Assembly (NCBI GenBank): GCA_963922205.1
Contig: CAWUHX010000151.1
Location: forward strand, 760,501 to 824,500
Direction of reading: 5' to 3'
Length of the DNA stretch: 64,000 nucleotides
From: Romanomermis culicivorax
Taxonomy: Eukaryota > Nematoda > Enoplea > Mermithida > Mermithidae
This document shows positions 36,930 through 47,744 of the stretch, one piece after another. A program made the translations under genes and the position numbers. Each line of letters begins with the position of its first letter. Within the stretch, counting starts at the first letter, position 1. The notes under the pieces were generated by a model that worked only from the letters and a program-made list of their open reading frames with translations, did not search any database and was not told the origin of the DNA.

Positions 36930-37775
36930 AAACCCAGCAAAAGCAAACCTTTAAGACACGACTTCTGAGAGGTTCTATTGTTCCTATGATAAGTTGAAAA
37001 TTAATCATACCTCAAAATCAGATATTTTGGGTAGTTTCGTGCGCTGAGTACCATGGTACTAGTCGTTTTGCTTGTAAACGAAAATTCGCGCCGTTACAGT
37101 ATGCCAAAGTTTGAAAATTGATGATTTTTTGGCATTTTTCAGTGGTCTTGCTAGCTAAGCGATATTTCAAGATCGGGTTGATCTTATTTAGTAAATGAAT
37201 ATTCATTTTACAGAGGAGAGGATAAGCTCTCTTCTGATTTAATATTTACAGCAAATAATTGCATATTACACTTTTTCATAAAGTTTAAAGTGTCAAAAAT
37301 GAGCCGTCAAAATTGAAAAAATTTTATTCATGGTCACTCCCGAGCACCTTCCAATCGGAAGCCGCAGAATTTTATTTTCTTATATTGTAGCTCATCCATT
37401 TTTACTGCGTTGGTTAAATTTTCATCAAAATTTTTGCACCGTTTTGGGAGCTGCACTGCTCTGAAGAAGGCATACTTATGAAAATTTCATATAAATCATT
37501 GTATGTGCCAGGTGGCCCTTGCCTACCCCTTGTGATATATTCATTACATATACTGTAGAATTATCAAATAACTAACATATTATAGTTTGATGTATTAATT
37601 GTTTCACAAGCAAACATTTTACACTCTGCAAGAAAGTTTGAACAGTCAAAAATTAGAAGCAAAAATAAAAAAACTCCTGCTTAAAGGCACTCCCGAGCAC
37701 CTTCACCTACGATTCTGTAGAATTTTATCTTTTTATTCTTTAGTTCATACATTCTAACAGTAGCTGCAAAAGTAA
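36930..37775. repeat. R2 repeat copies related to the foldback at 39.8-40.9 kb
   Basis: 36950-37180 resembles 40200-40440 ('gataagttga.aattaat', 'atattttg.gtag', 'tttggcatttttc'). Two further segments, 37255-37450 and 37610-37770, share 'cactcccgagcaccttc' and 'tagaattttat..ttttatt.tttag.tcat' with each other and with 40560-40660. They are pieces of one dispersed family. The last one is interrupted by the element 37776-39255. Confidence 0.55.
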
Positions 37776-39255
37776 AGGCCGATGTATAGTAATCCGTAAT
37801 CCTGAATCCTTAGTCCTGAGTTCCTGACTTGATAAGGATCAGGAAAGGATAGGACCAGGTAAAAGTCGTCCTTAACGTCCCTAAATTTAAGGATCGGGAC
37901 GACTACATGACAAATATTTTACAGTAAGATTAGATATTGAGATGCGTAAGGTGTATAAATAAAGACGACACCAGACAGTAGGTTTTATACATTTTATCGA
38001 TCTTGTACATTATTCTGATTATTTTTTTGTTTTCGTTCACATTGCACATGTTTACAGACATGCATTTACATTATTTTGTTTCGGTGTTTTTTGTTTATTT
38101 GTCATATTTTAATTCCCCCATAATTAATTTTTTTAATTTTAAATTTTAAAATTTTTCAATTTAAAATTTTAAAATTTTTAGTTTCGAATTTTATTTTTTT
38201 TTTTAAATTTGTTTATTTGAAATTTTAAAATTTTTTAGTTTTAAATTTTTAAACTTTAAAATTTTTAAATTTTAAATTTTTTAATTTTAAATTTTTTAAT
38301 TTTAAATTTTTGAATTTTTAAATTTTCTAATTTTAAATTTTTTAATTTTAAATTTTTTAATCTTAATTTTTTTAATTTTAAATTTTTGAATTTTTAAATT
38401 TTCTAATTCTAAATTTTTTAATTTTGAATTTTTCAATTTTAAATTTTCTAATTTAAACAGTTTTCAATTCAAAATAATAAAATTTTCTGATTTTAAACTT
38501 TAATTTTTTTTAATTTTAAATTTTCTAATTTAAAAAGTTTTCAATTCAAAATGTTAAAATTTTTTAATTTTAAATTTTCTAATTTAAAAAGTTTTCAATT
38601 CAAAATGTTAAAATTTTTTAATTTTAAACTTTATTTTTTTTTAATTTTAAATTTTAAATATTTTAATTTTGAATATTTTAATTTTAAATTTTTTTAAATA
38701 AGTTAATTTTTTAATAAATAAAAACGCTGGAATCAATCAACGAAATCCGCTAATCTCCCGTTTTTGTTGTAAACAAACATGGCTACAGTATTACAACGCG
38801 CTGTAGTTGCAAAGTATTGTACTTGCGTAAAAAGCGCATATTTCACCGAAAAACATGAAAAATCTATTTCTTAGCTGACTACTCTATCTTATCTGGTAGC
38901 AAATTCTTAGTTTTTGCTAATTTCACTTCACTTTACATTCCAGTTACCGGAAAATGTAACTAGGATTATGCGCAGGCTAAAGCCATTACGCATTTGATGA
39001 GTATTTACTGTAGCGTGTAGCTTTCCCGATCCTTAAAAAGTACGGAAGGCTTGTACTTTGTTCCCGACGTCAGGAAAGCCGATCCTTTCCCGATCAGGAA
39101 GACATCGGGAACACCTTTCCTTATCAGGTTGGGAACGCTATCCCGATCCTGATTTCAGGATTACGGATTGCGTCAGGATCAAAAATTTAGGGAACGGGCT
39201 TTCCTGACTCAGGAAAGGCCATTTTTTAAGGATCAGGACGACTATACATCGGCCT
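37776..39255. mobile_element. PIF/Harbinger-like element with an AT-only core
   Basis: The terminal inverted repeat 'aggccgatgtatagt' at 37776 returns as its exact reverse complement ending at 39255. TAA flanks both ends (37773-37775 and 39256-39258), as expected for PIF/Harbinger (TWA target). Subterminal text rich in 'tcctga' and 'cgatcc' words is itself inverted between the ends. The centre (about 38110-38710) is almost pure A/T built from 'ttttaaatttt' words. There is no transposase frame in the 1480 bp. Confidence 0.7.
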
Positions 39256-39258
39256 TAA

Positions 39259-39799
39259 CATCCCATCACCATGTGCCGTTTTGGCAGCTGTATACATTTG
39301 CATACACTGCACTGTCATTCAAATGCGTTTGTGAATCTGGATAAATGTCCCATCAATGAAATTCTGGGAACACAGGATGCCTCCTAACCCAATATATTAT
39401 GAGAAAAAAATGTAACTTGTAGTCCTGGCAGATTTTTATTGATCTAGGTTTGATGGTTTCTAAACGAATTGCTTTCAAATGAAAAATCGAAAAGTTCGGA
39501 ATCTTTCATTAAATTTCAGAAATTGAGCGATTGTTTCAAATCCATTTACAGAAAAAGAATTATTCGAATACTCTTTGCTTTGTTGGAAGGGCACTGCAAT
39601 CCACTATCATTTGCTCTATTTTCGTTTGGCCAACGTCACGTGGTGTGAAACTGGATGCCTTCAACTATAGAGCACTTTCGCACAGCTTATAACATATATC
39701 ATAGTCAGACAGTCGACATTTATTTTGTAACATTAAACTCTCAGCTTAAATTTTTTTCCGGTTAAATTGCTGAAAAGATGAGAGAAATTTTTGATGCAT
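39259..39799. repeat. R2 repeat remainder, no gene
   Basis: This continues the R2 segment broken by the element just upstream ('gccgttttggcagctg' corresponds to 'accgttttgggagctg' at 37440). Otherwise it is AT-rich and unrecognised. Confidence 0.45.
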
Positions 39800-40880
39800 T
39801 TCTTCTGAGGCATCCTGTTGCGCAACTATTGTAAATTGATTGATGAAATTTTTCGAGTGATTCGACTCACATCTTTTATTTTTACTCGTCTAATCTGAAA
39901 GTTTTGAATTTTTCCTGCATCTCCTTGATGGTACATTTAGTGGAGTCAATCAGCATTTTTGCATGCATTCAGCGTTTGGCTTCAGAGTCACGTCTTTTCT
40001 GAGCTGTGATATTTCGAAACATGTGTACAGACTGAAAAATGCCAAAAAATGTAAAAATTCCAAATTCAGGAGTACTGTAGCTACGTGAATTTTTGATTTT
40101 TGCGCAGAATGAATGCTGTCATGATACTCAGCATATAAAACTACTCAAAATATCTCTTTTTCAGATATTATTAATTTTCAACTTATCATAGGTTGAATCT
40201 CTCAGAAATCGTGTCTTAAAAAGTTCTACTTAAGACACTATTTCTCAGGGTTCTACCTTCTGCTCTATTGACCTAAGATAAGTTGAAGATTAATTATATC
40301 TAAAAAAAGAAATATTTTGAGTAGGTTTACATGCTATCAAAATTCGCCATAGCTACTGTATTCCATAGTTTGGAATTTTTACATTTTTTTGGCGTTTTTC
40401 GGTCCTGTACACGTGTGTCGAAATATCACAGCACAGAAAAGACGTGACTCTGAAGCCAAATTTTCATTGCATGCAGAAGACCATGCTCTATATGAAGGTA
40501 TGAAAAACATTTTCTAATCCCTTACTTTACACTTTTTATTCCATTTTGATGTATCAAAACGGAAGTTGAAATTAACCGAAAAACTCCAACGGGGCCTTCT
40601 TTGAGCACCTTCGCATAGGATGCCATAAAATTTTTTCTTGATTTCTGTAGCCACTAATGTCTGACATATTGTGTTAAAATTTCAATCAAATTAATGTACC
40701 GTTTTCGGAGCTGTAGGTGTCTGCACATTCTGAAAGCTGATACAAAAATGCTGATTGACTCCACTAAATGTACCATCAACGAGAAAATAGAAGATGTGAG
40801 TCGAATCACTCGAAAAATTTCATCAATCAATGCACAATGGTTGCGCAACAGGAAGCCACACAGGAGACGCAACAAATACT
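39800..40880. repeat. Foldback palindrome of about 1.1 kb
   Basis: The left arm (from 'cctgttgcgcaac' at about 39821) and the right arm (ending 'gttgcgcaacagg' at about 40853) are inverted copies. Shared blocks are 'gagtgattcgactcacatctt', 'tggtacatttagtggagtc', 'ttcagagtcacgtcttttc' and 'caacttatcataggtt', reading out from a centre near 40220. The right arm has an extra R2 block (about 40490-40720). The open frame at 40694-40900 lies wholly within the palindrome and is not called as a gene. Confidence 0.7.
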
Positions 40881-40997
40881 TTCTCTCTTTAAAAAATTAA
40901 GGTAGACCTACTATTGTAAAAAATTAAAAATTAAGGTAGACCTTCTATAGGCACTTTTAAACGATATATCTATAGTGTTCTTTAAACTTCATATTAG

Positions 40998-41136
40998 GAG
41001 ATACAAGAATTTATAAATCTTCAACATAACTTGCGTTTGATGGAAGATTTTGATTACAAGATGCTTTTTAATGATTTTGATCTTCCCCAGTCTCATGAAG
41101 AAATTCGTCGTTTTTTACAGAATAAATTTTTCTATG
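40998..41136 (+). pseudogene. Exon-like open stretch cut by the LTR element, origin unknown
   Basis: After a possible acceptor 'atattag' an open frame of 46 codons begins EIQEFINLQHNLRLMEDF and contains FNDFDLPQSHEEIRRFL. It runs exactly into the LTR retrotransposon. Without the insertion it would continue two codons and stop at 45451-45453. It reads like a real C-terminal exon, but no family is recognised and no upstream exon was found. It could also be chance. Confidence 0.3.
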
Positions 41137-41684
41137 TGTTGTGGAGTGATTTGGCGTATTTGTAAAGTTCCTGTCAGTATTGCAAAAAGATTGGCAAGTT
41201 TAATCGAGAAAGATTGTGACGAGACGTGAGAACAGGCGTGGCTACACTGTTGAAGAAATTGTGAGAATAATTTCGTTGTTGGTAGTTTCTACTGTAGACG
41301 AATGGTTGTGTCTAGAGTGTGTGTCAATTTTTGAGAGGTTGAAGCTGCGTATTTTTAGTTTAGTAAATTGCTGACTTGAAAGTGTGGTCTAGGATAAGTC
41401 AAACTATTCGGAAAATAGTTTGAGTAAACTCATAATTGGGTAAGTCAGTGCAGTCCGAGCTTCGGCATCCGAAAACCTTTAATGACCTGAGTGAAGATCC
41501 CTGGATAAATTGACATAGGGCTCTCTATGAGCCCGTCAATCTCCTGCGTACGATTATTGTTGCATAAAATTCGTCAAGCACTCTGAGTGTTCCATCTACA
41601 GTGTTCCCCACGCTCTTCTACGTTCCGTACGTTTCTTACTAAAAATGCACGATAAATCATCTACTTATTTTTTCCTATACAACA
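41137..41684 (+). repeat. 5' LTR of the retrotransposon
   Basis: 548 bp starting 'tgttgtggag' and ending 'tatacaaca' (TGTTG...CAACA ends). It differs from the 3' LTR at 44893-45441 by a few percent by eye, so the insertion is not brand new. Confidence 0.88.
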
Positions 41685-41743
41685 AATTGGTGACCATACC
41701 AGCTCATTTAAGGGTTGAGGAAACGCCGGCCCTAGGGCTGCTA

Positions 41744-42117
41744 CACTACCAGGCGAAACTAACCCTCAAAAATTCGTGTCCTGGACCCATCCCAGACGCG
41801 TTCTTGGAAGTGTCTGGGACACGCCCAGGACGCATCCAGAATTTTTTTCGGCAAATGCACAAAGATACTGGATATGTAATTTTTTTCTTTCTAGTATGTG
41901 TGGCAAAGATATTTGCGCCCATTCTTTCAGTCACAGGATGGAAAATCTATTATTCCAAACATTTGGCTAAGCATACTGTACACTACTCACACACAATGGT
42001 GGCCATCTTTCAGGAGCACTTCTACTCGTTCCTGTGTCATTAATCATTTTTTCGAGCATAGTTCATTTTCAGTTCAAAGACGCGTCTGGCGTAGATGGTT
42101 AGTTTTGCCTGGTAGTG
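41744..42117. mobile_element. TA-flanked MITE nested in the LTR retrotransposon
   Basis: The terminal inverted repeats 'cactaccaggc.aaactaacc' match at both ends except for one base. TA lies at 41742-41743 and 42118-42119, which points to Tc1/mariner-type insertion. The open frames at 41645-42263 run across this element and are not retroviral-type genes. Confidence 0.7.
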
Positions 42118-44892
42118 TATACATAATTCCCAATCATAACGAATGGATGAACACGGTCCGAGGAACGATGCCGCTAGCCATTCACGTATGTGCACCGCAT
42201 TCCGAAACAGAAGTGCATGCCATAATTCGAAATGAAAATTCCGAAACTGCTATGGAAAAGTGATAATATCAAAATTGATCTCATCTGTGAGCAGAACTGG
42301 ATCAGACGCGATGGCAAGTTCGAACCAGAATTAACAGAATGGGCTAGTTGAATGTCCATAGTGGAAAAAATTTGTAAGGACAATAAGCGACCTGTTTATT
42401 CAAACCATTATTTTGTCACACTGATTGTATTTAGAAACGACAGTTTTCCTGTCTCTCAAAAAACGGAATTAGTCACGAAAAAGAATATAGAAAACCCTTA
42501 CTACTATTTTTTCGTATAATTCCCCAATTCTGACTTCACGAAAATGCGAACATTTAATTTGCTTTCCACCCAATACTATTTTGACGATGAGTTCAAATTT
42601 ACCAGTGTTTTTGGAATCAATGTTGTTGGGCGAAAGTTCAACGAAAACGTCTACACAGGCTCCTACCCATATTGAATTCGATAAAGAAACAGCAATAGCT
42701 GTTGAGTCATTAATAAAGGACATCGCCGAAGAGTCCTTCGTGATAAAAACCGAAATTCCAAGTGAAACCGATATAATCCAAATCGAAAGCAATGAAGATG
42801 TACTGCACCATCTACAACAGCTAAAACTACTGCACCAACTACGACAGCTAAAACAACATCTTCGTTAACTCCATTGTCCAAAAGTCTATCGAGTAGTCAA
42901 TATCACATAGACTGGGATTAAGGAGAAGAGTATAGAGCAAAAGCCGTTTTAACAAAAACAATATCAATGAAAGACCTCTCAGAAAAAGATGATGAGGATT
43001 CGAAAATGGGTACCCCTGCGAATAATCCCGATGAGACATAAATTAGCAACGCCAGGAGAGATGGAGATTTCTACACCTGTCAGCACTGACAGTAGAACTC
43101 CAGTCTTAGAAATAGAAGAAGATCAACTGTGTGACAAACATGGTCAACCAATTTGCGATATCCGAGCGTATCAGTTTTTGCTATTCCGAAGGCGAAACTC
43201 GAGTGATAAACAACTGCAAATGATTCAGGACTATCTGGAAACACATCCAGAAGATCTGAATTACGTACGGCCACTGAAAATGTGTGGCAATACCCGAGAA
43301 GAAACAAAAAGTAGAGAAAGAAAAGAAATTGAACACAAAACTCAAGAAACGCATCATGAATGACCTTCGGGGTCTACCACACATCAAGAGGATGAAGATT
43401 ATGATAGTCTAAAGAATCGACATGGCGAGTATGCGTCAAATGAGTGCCCAAGAAAGTATCATCACGAATGATACTTTTCCAAATACCAACGCGAACATCC
43501 GAGCGACTCGAAAGATAGACAAAAGAAATTGGAATGGGTGAGCACCCTCAAACGAGAACAACTGAAGAAAGATGAAACCGGACGACTGACTCGGAAAGAA
43601 TGGTTGATCAACCAACTACATCCCAGCAAGCCCAAACAACCAGCGAACAGCAACAACCGAGATGAATTCATTTGCGAGTATAAAATACCGCATCGGCAAT
43701 TTGGAAGACAATGAACACCACCAAAAAAATGGTAGCCTAGTGCACCTACTGCGCCTATTATGGCCCAAATATTGCCGCGGATGACCAATAGAATGATTAT
43801 AATTAATTATTTCAATCGCGCTCACTTAAATTTCTATCCGAAAATTTTACAACAAGCCACTGGGGCTTCGCAACAGATAGCACAGGATTTTCCTGACTAT
43901 TTCCATCCACAATATTTACATCGCGATCCACACTGCACAGAAGAACTCACTGTGGCCCTTTTGAGCTGATGTGTGATTACTATAAATATTATGGTGCCAA
44001 AAATGTGATCATCATAACACAGCTCATGCTGTTTCTCTTTCACGCTCGGCAAGCATTCGATTATAAGACCACAGATAACTCATATTTGATGGCTTTACGA
44101 TACATTCTGCAATGCTTGACTGACACGAGAGCCCCAAACTATCCAGCCACTGAAGAACGAAAAGTGATAATTAGAGACATCCATCGCAAATATCAGATGG
44201 AGATGAATAAGAAAGCCGAAATAAAGAAAAAGAAGCTCGATAATGCTGACAAAACCAGCTGTACCGCCCAAATACCAAATGAAACCAGCACTGATTATCG
44301 CCCCAACTACGATGACGCAACCACCAATTACTGGAATTCGAACGTTGTTAGGAGCCTTGCAATGAGCTCTCGCGCCACAAGCACCGACCACAGGTCAAGG
44401 ACTGCAGATGCCCCCACCTAGCATTCTGAAAGCAAGCAAAACGCCTGTCAAAGTTTTGCCAAAAGGTTGAGGTTTCCTGCCAAAATGAACCAGAACCAAA
44501 GGATAGAGTATCAAGCAATGCTATACGCATTTTTTCTTCACTAGTTTATTCATATCCACTAGAATCTTTTCTTGTTTCAATCTCTAAAAAATTTTCTTGG
44601 TATTAAAGTACTGGTTTCTTTATTGCTCATCGTTCTGTGCCCTAACATTTGTGATATTGTTCTCAATATTTTTCTTGTTCATTTATTTGTGTAGTCCCTC
44701 GCAGCATAGAGGAAAAGGAGACACAGTGGTCGTCAAGAGAGTGAAAATTGCGGATAAGAGCTAAACACTCTCATGCCGCACCTTCGAATTGCTTTAGGCG
44801 ATTTACGTCTTAACGGGGAGGAGGGTTGTGGAGTGAAACTCCAACGACACCTTTGAATCACTTTAGGAGATTTAGGTCGCAATGGGGAGGAG

Positions 44893-45441
44893 TGTTGTGG
44901 AGTGATTTGGCGTATTTGTAAAGTTTGTGTCAGTATTGCGAAAAGATCAGCAAGTTTAATTGAGAAAGATTGTGACGAGACGTGAGAAGAGGCGTGGCTA
45001 CACTGTTGAAGAAATTATGAAAATAATTTCGTTGTTGGTTGTTTGTACTGTAGACAAATGGTTGTGTCTAGAGTGTGTGTCAATTTTTGAGAGGTTGAAG
45101 CTGCGTATTTTTAGTTTAGTAAATTGTGACTTGAATGTGTGGTCTAGGATAAGTCAAACTATTCGGAAAATACTTTGAGTAAACTCCTAATTGGGTAAGT
45201 CAGTGCAGTCCGAGTTTCGGCATCTGAAAACCTTTAATGACCTGAGCAAAGATCCCTGGATAAATTGACATAGCGCTCTCTACGAGCCTGTCAATCTCCT
45301 CCGTACGATTATCGTTGCATAAAATTCGTCAAACACTCCGAGTGTTCCATCTACAGCGTTCCACACGCTCTTCTATGTTCCGTACGTTTCTTACTAAAAA
45401 ATGCACGATAAATCATCTACTTATTTTTTTCCTATACAACA
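44893..45441 (+). repeat. 3' LTR of the retrotransposon
   Basis: 549 bp, the direct partner of 41137-41684. Just upstream the junction region is duplicated: 'cgcaccttcgaattgcttta...ggggaggagggttgtggagtg' near 44775-44840 is echoed by 'cgacacctttgaatcacttta...ggggaggag' near 44848-44892. Confidence 0.88.
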
Positions 45442-45445
45442 TATG

Positions 45446-46365
45446 GAGCGTAAATAGTGTATCGAATTGGACCTTCCTTTTCGGCTTTCGCTGAGGCTAT
45501 TATTTCAAATGAAATGGACTGTAATAGAATTATGGTGATTTTTGCGCCAAAATGCATGTGCAGCCTGGCACGTTCTGAAAGAAAGTTTTACTGTATGTTG
45601 ATCTGCACGCATGCTTCACTTCGCAGTTTCGCGCCAACCACTGTTTTTTTCCACATTTGCACTATAATGTGGAAAAAAAATCTGGAATGTAGAAAAAAAT
45701 TTTTGAGGTCTTCCCCGAATGTGGAACAAAAATTTGGAGTTTTCATATTGGAAAGACGCATTTTGGTGCATTTTAGGAGGTCCAAATCTCAAAATTTTCC
45801 GGCGCTTCGCGCCGGTTATAGCTTTAATAATCATTATTATTTATTAAGTAGCTTAGGCGCGGCTTTTATCATGTCTACCTTCATTTATCACTTAATCTAT
45901 AATAGTTTTCATCATCTTAAACGTATTATTTCATGTTTTAATTGGTAATCTTCAATATATTATCATAAGTTAATGAAGATTCGCATTTTTTCTTTTTGAG
46001 AAAGATCAATACGTCAAGTCTCTATGCTTTTTGATGCGATTATTTCTTTGCTAACGTAAAATCAATTCAAAAGCTTCATGGAAATATCTTTCCGAAATTT
46101 ATACTCTTCTTACTCATATATTTTCGACCAAGTTTATGAGAGTTTACAAATAAATTACAGATTTTAAAAATTTTCAAGTAAAATTCTAGAAATTACGACT
46201 CTTGAACACAAAATTGGAATCTAATTCTTGAAATAAATGTTCGGAAAATTGATTTTCCAGCATCCCAGAATGTCAATATACCCAAAAAATTTTCCGGCGC
46301 TAGGCGCCGGAAAGATTACCATCTTTTTTGGGCTTCCACTTGTCATTATAGAAGACTTGACGGCA
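45446..46365. repeat. R3-type repeat copy (minus orientation) and flanking AT-rich DNA
   Basis: 45640-45900 pairs with 48990-49300 in opposite orientation. Shared parts are the 'ccacatttgcactataatgtgg' palindromic block in pieces, 'ggtgcattttaggaggtcc', the hairpin 'ccggcgcttcgcgccgg' at 45799-45815, 'aataatcat.attatttatta' and 'ggcgcggctttta.catgtctacc'. A second hairpin, 'ccggcgctaggcgccgg', lies at 46294-46310. No gene is supported. Confidence 0.65.
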
Positions 46366-46371
46366 GTGGCA

Positions 46372-46475
46372 AGATGGACTCGAGTCCATCTAGCTAAAAC
46401 TCACAAAATGGCTAGATGGACCCAAGTCCATCTAGTCAAAACCCCTAAAGGCCTGGCTAAATGGACTCGAGTTTT
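46372..46475. repeat. 42/45-bp tandem repeat with internal palindromes
   Basis: Unit 1 (46372-46413) and unit 2 (46414-46458) are followed by a partial third (46459-46475). Each unit starts with 'atggactcgagtccat'-type palindromes. Both units are multiples of three and stay open, encoding a repeated ARWTRVHLAKT-like peptide, but nothing else indicates a gene. Confidence 0.7.
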
Positions 46476-46639
46476 CCCATAGTACAGTAAATGAGTGAAT
46501 ATTGAAAGCTGTGAGATAAATTTTAAAACGTGCAGATCTGAAAGTTTGAGTCACAAATAACTATACAAATCAATCATGTGAGTAAATTTTCATAACGTTC
46601 GCGAGTGTCTACACAATGATGCACGCGTTGCATGTAAGT

Positions 46640-47095
46640 TGTTCATTAATTTAAAAAAAATTTTAAATTTAAAATTAGAAAATCTTCAAATTGAAAAATG
46701 AAAAATTTTAAGATTTATAATTGAAAATTTTCAAAATTTAGAATCAACAAATTTAAAAAATTTTAAATTTATAATTTATAATAAAAAATTTTTACAATTT
46801 ATAATTGAAAATTTTTAAAATTCAACATGAACAAATTTAAAACTTAAACTGAACAAATTTGAAAAATTTTGAAATTATAATTTAAAATTATAAAATTTAA
46901 ACTTGAAAAATTTGGAAATTGAAACAATTCAAAAGTTAATTTAAAATTTAATTTAAAAAATTTCAAAGTTAATTTAAAACTCAATTTAAAAAATTTAAAA
47001 TTTAAGATTGAAAATTGAAAAATTTAAAATTTATGAGTGGAAAAATTATAAAACTTATAATTGAAAAAATTTTTAAAAAAATTTTCTTTTCTTTA
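46640..47095. repeat. A/T-only low-complexity block
   Basis: About 450 bp built of 'aaattttaaatttaaaa'-type words with almost no G or C. It ends at the GC hairpin 'ctggcgcttggcgccgg' (47105-47121). Its texture matches the core of the element at 37776-39255. Confidence 0.75.
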
Positions 47096-47204
47096 AAAAT
47101 TTTCTGGCGCTTGGCGCCGGATTTTATCTATATTTAGTAATTTTTCTATATTATTGCAACGCGCGGTTAGAAAGTTTCATTAGCTAATGCTTGTAGCTTT
47201 TAAT

Positions 47205-47429
47205 CATACCTGTACTTGGGGGGGGGGGGGTTGGGGGCACCCCCCCCATCTTGGCCAACCATATACCCAACCCCCCCCCCCAGTTTGGAAAAAATCAAAA
47301 AAATTTGCAAAAAATTGTATGTTTTTTTGGCCTTTTTTGGGAAAAATTTCGACTTTTTTCGACCCCCTCCCACCAAATTTCGGATTTACCCCCCCCCTCC
47401 CCCAACTGGTCGGAGGTCTTACAGGTATG
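47205..47429. mobile_element. hAT-like MITE, 225 bp, C/G-run family
   Basis: The perfect 10-bp terminal inverted repeat 'catacctgta' is flanked by a perfect 8-bp duplication, CTTTTAAT (47197-47204 and 47430-47437). Just inside the ends are a 13-G run and C runs. The R1 host sequence is continuous across this site at 50150-50180, giving an empty-site comparison. Related ends occur near 420, 3330 and 3640. Confidence 0.82.
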
Positions 47430-47453
47430 CTTTTAATCATTAACATATCATGG

Positions 47454-47744
47454 CATACCCGTATCCAGGATTTTCAGAAAAGGGGGGAAGTTTCCAAAAT
47501 TTTTTAGAATTTACTGAATAAAAAGAAAATAATTTTGCAGTAAAGACGATTTATTTTCAGTTAGTTTATGTGTGCTTGAATTAGTGTCTAAATTCTATAT
47601 TTGACGAAAAGTATGTAAATATAATAATTTAATTTGGGAATTGTGATGTATAAATACAATGATATTGCTGAAAATTTTATTCTAAAAAAATTTAGGGTGG
47701 GGGAATTCCCCCCTGCCCCCCTCCCCCCTCTAAATACGGGCCTG
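47454..47744. mobile_element. hAT-like MITE, 291 bp, 16 bp after the previous target duplication
   Basis: The ends are 'catacccgtatccagg' and, reverse-complemented, 'caggcccgtatttaga'. The flanks TATCATGG (47446-47453) and TATTACGG (47745-47752) match at six of eight. The R1 copy at 50170-50215 reads straight through ('catattatgggagagtgtttgacc'), so it is an empty paralogous site. A truncated relative lies at 49333-49465. Confidence 0.75.

Larger units (their letters stand above)
41137..45441 (+). mobile_element. LTR retrotransposon without recognisable pol (non-autonomous or decayed)
   Basis: Two direct LTRs (41137-41684 and 44893-45441) are flanked by a 4-bp target duplication, TATG (41133-41136 and 45442-45445). 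A primer-binding-site candidate 'tggtgaccatacc' starts at 41688, three bases after the 5' LTR. A polypurine tract 'ggggaggag' abuts the 3' LTR. The internal 3.2 kb holds only medium open frames (42581-42868, 42989-43363, 43529-43714, 43760-44421 in two overlapping frames) rich in charged and Gln residues. They could be a decayed gag-like protein. No protease, reverse transcriptase, RNase H or integrase motif was seen. The MITE at 41744-42117 sits just inside the 5' LTR. Confidence 0.88.

Noticed and set aside
40694..40900. Basic 68-codon frame at the end of the foldback
   Set aside because: It lies wholly in the palindrome arm, whose inverted partner does not keep it open, and has no recognised domain.
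41645..42263. Two overlapping open frames just after the 5' LTR as gag
   Set aside because: They start in the LTR and span the nested TA-flanked MITE, so they are not an intact retrotransposon gene.
46372..46475. CRISPR-like array
   Set aside because: Only two and a half units without regular unique spacers, in an animal-type genome. It is a simple tandem repeat.
47187..47507. Pro-rich open frames around 47.2-47.5 kb on both strands
   Set aside because: They are translations of G and C homopolymer runs inside two MITEs.
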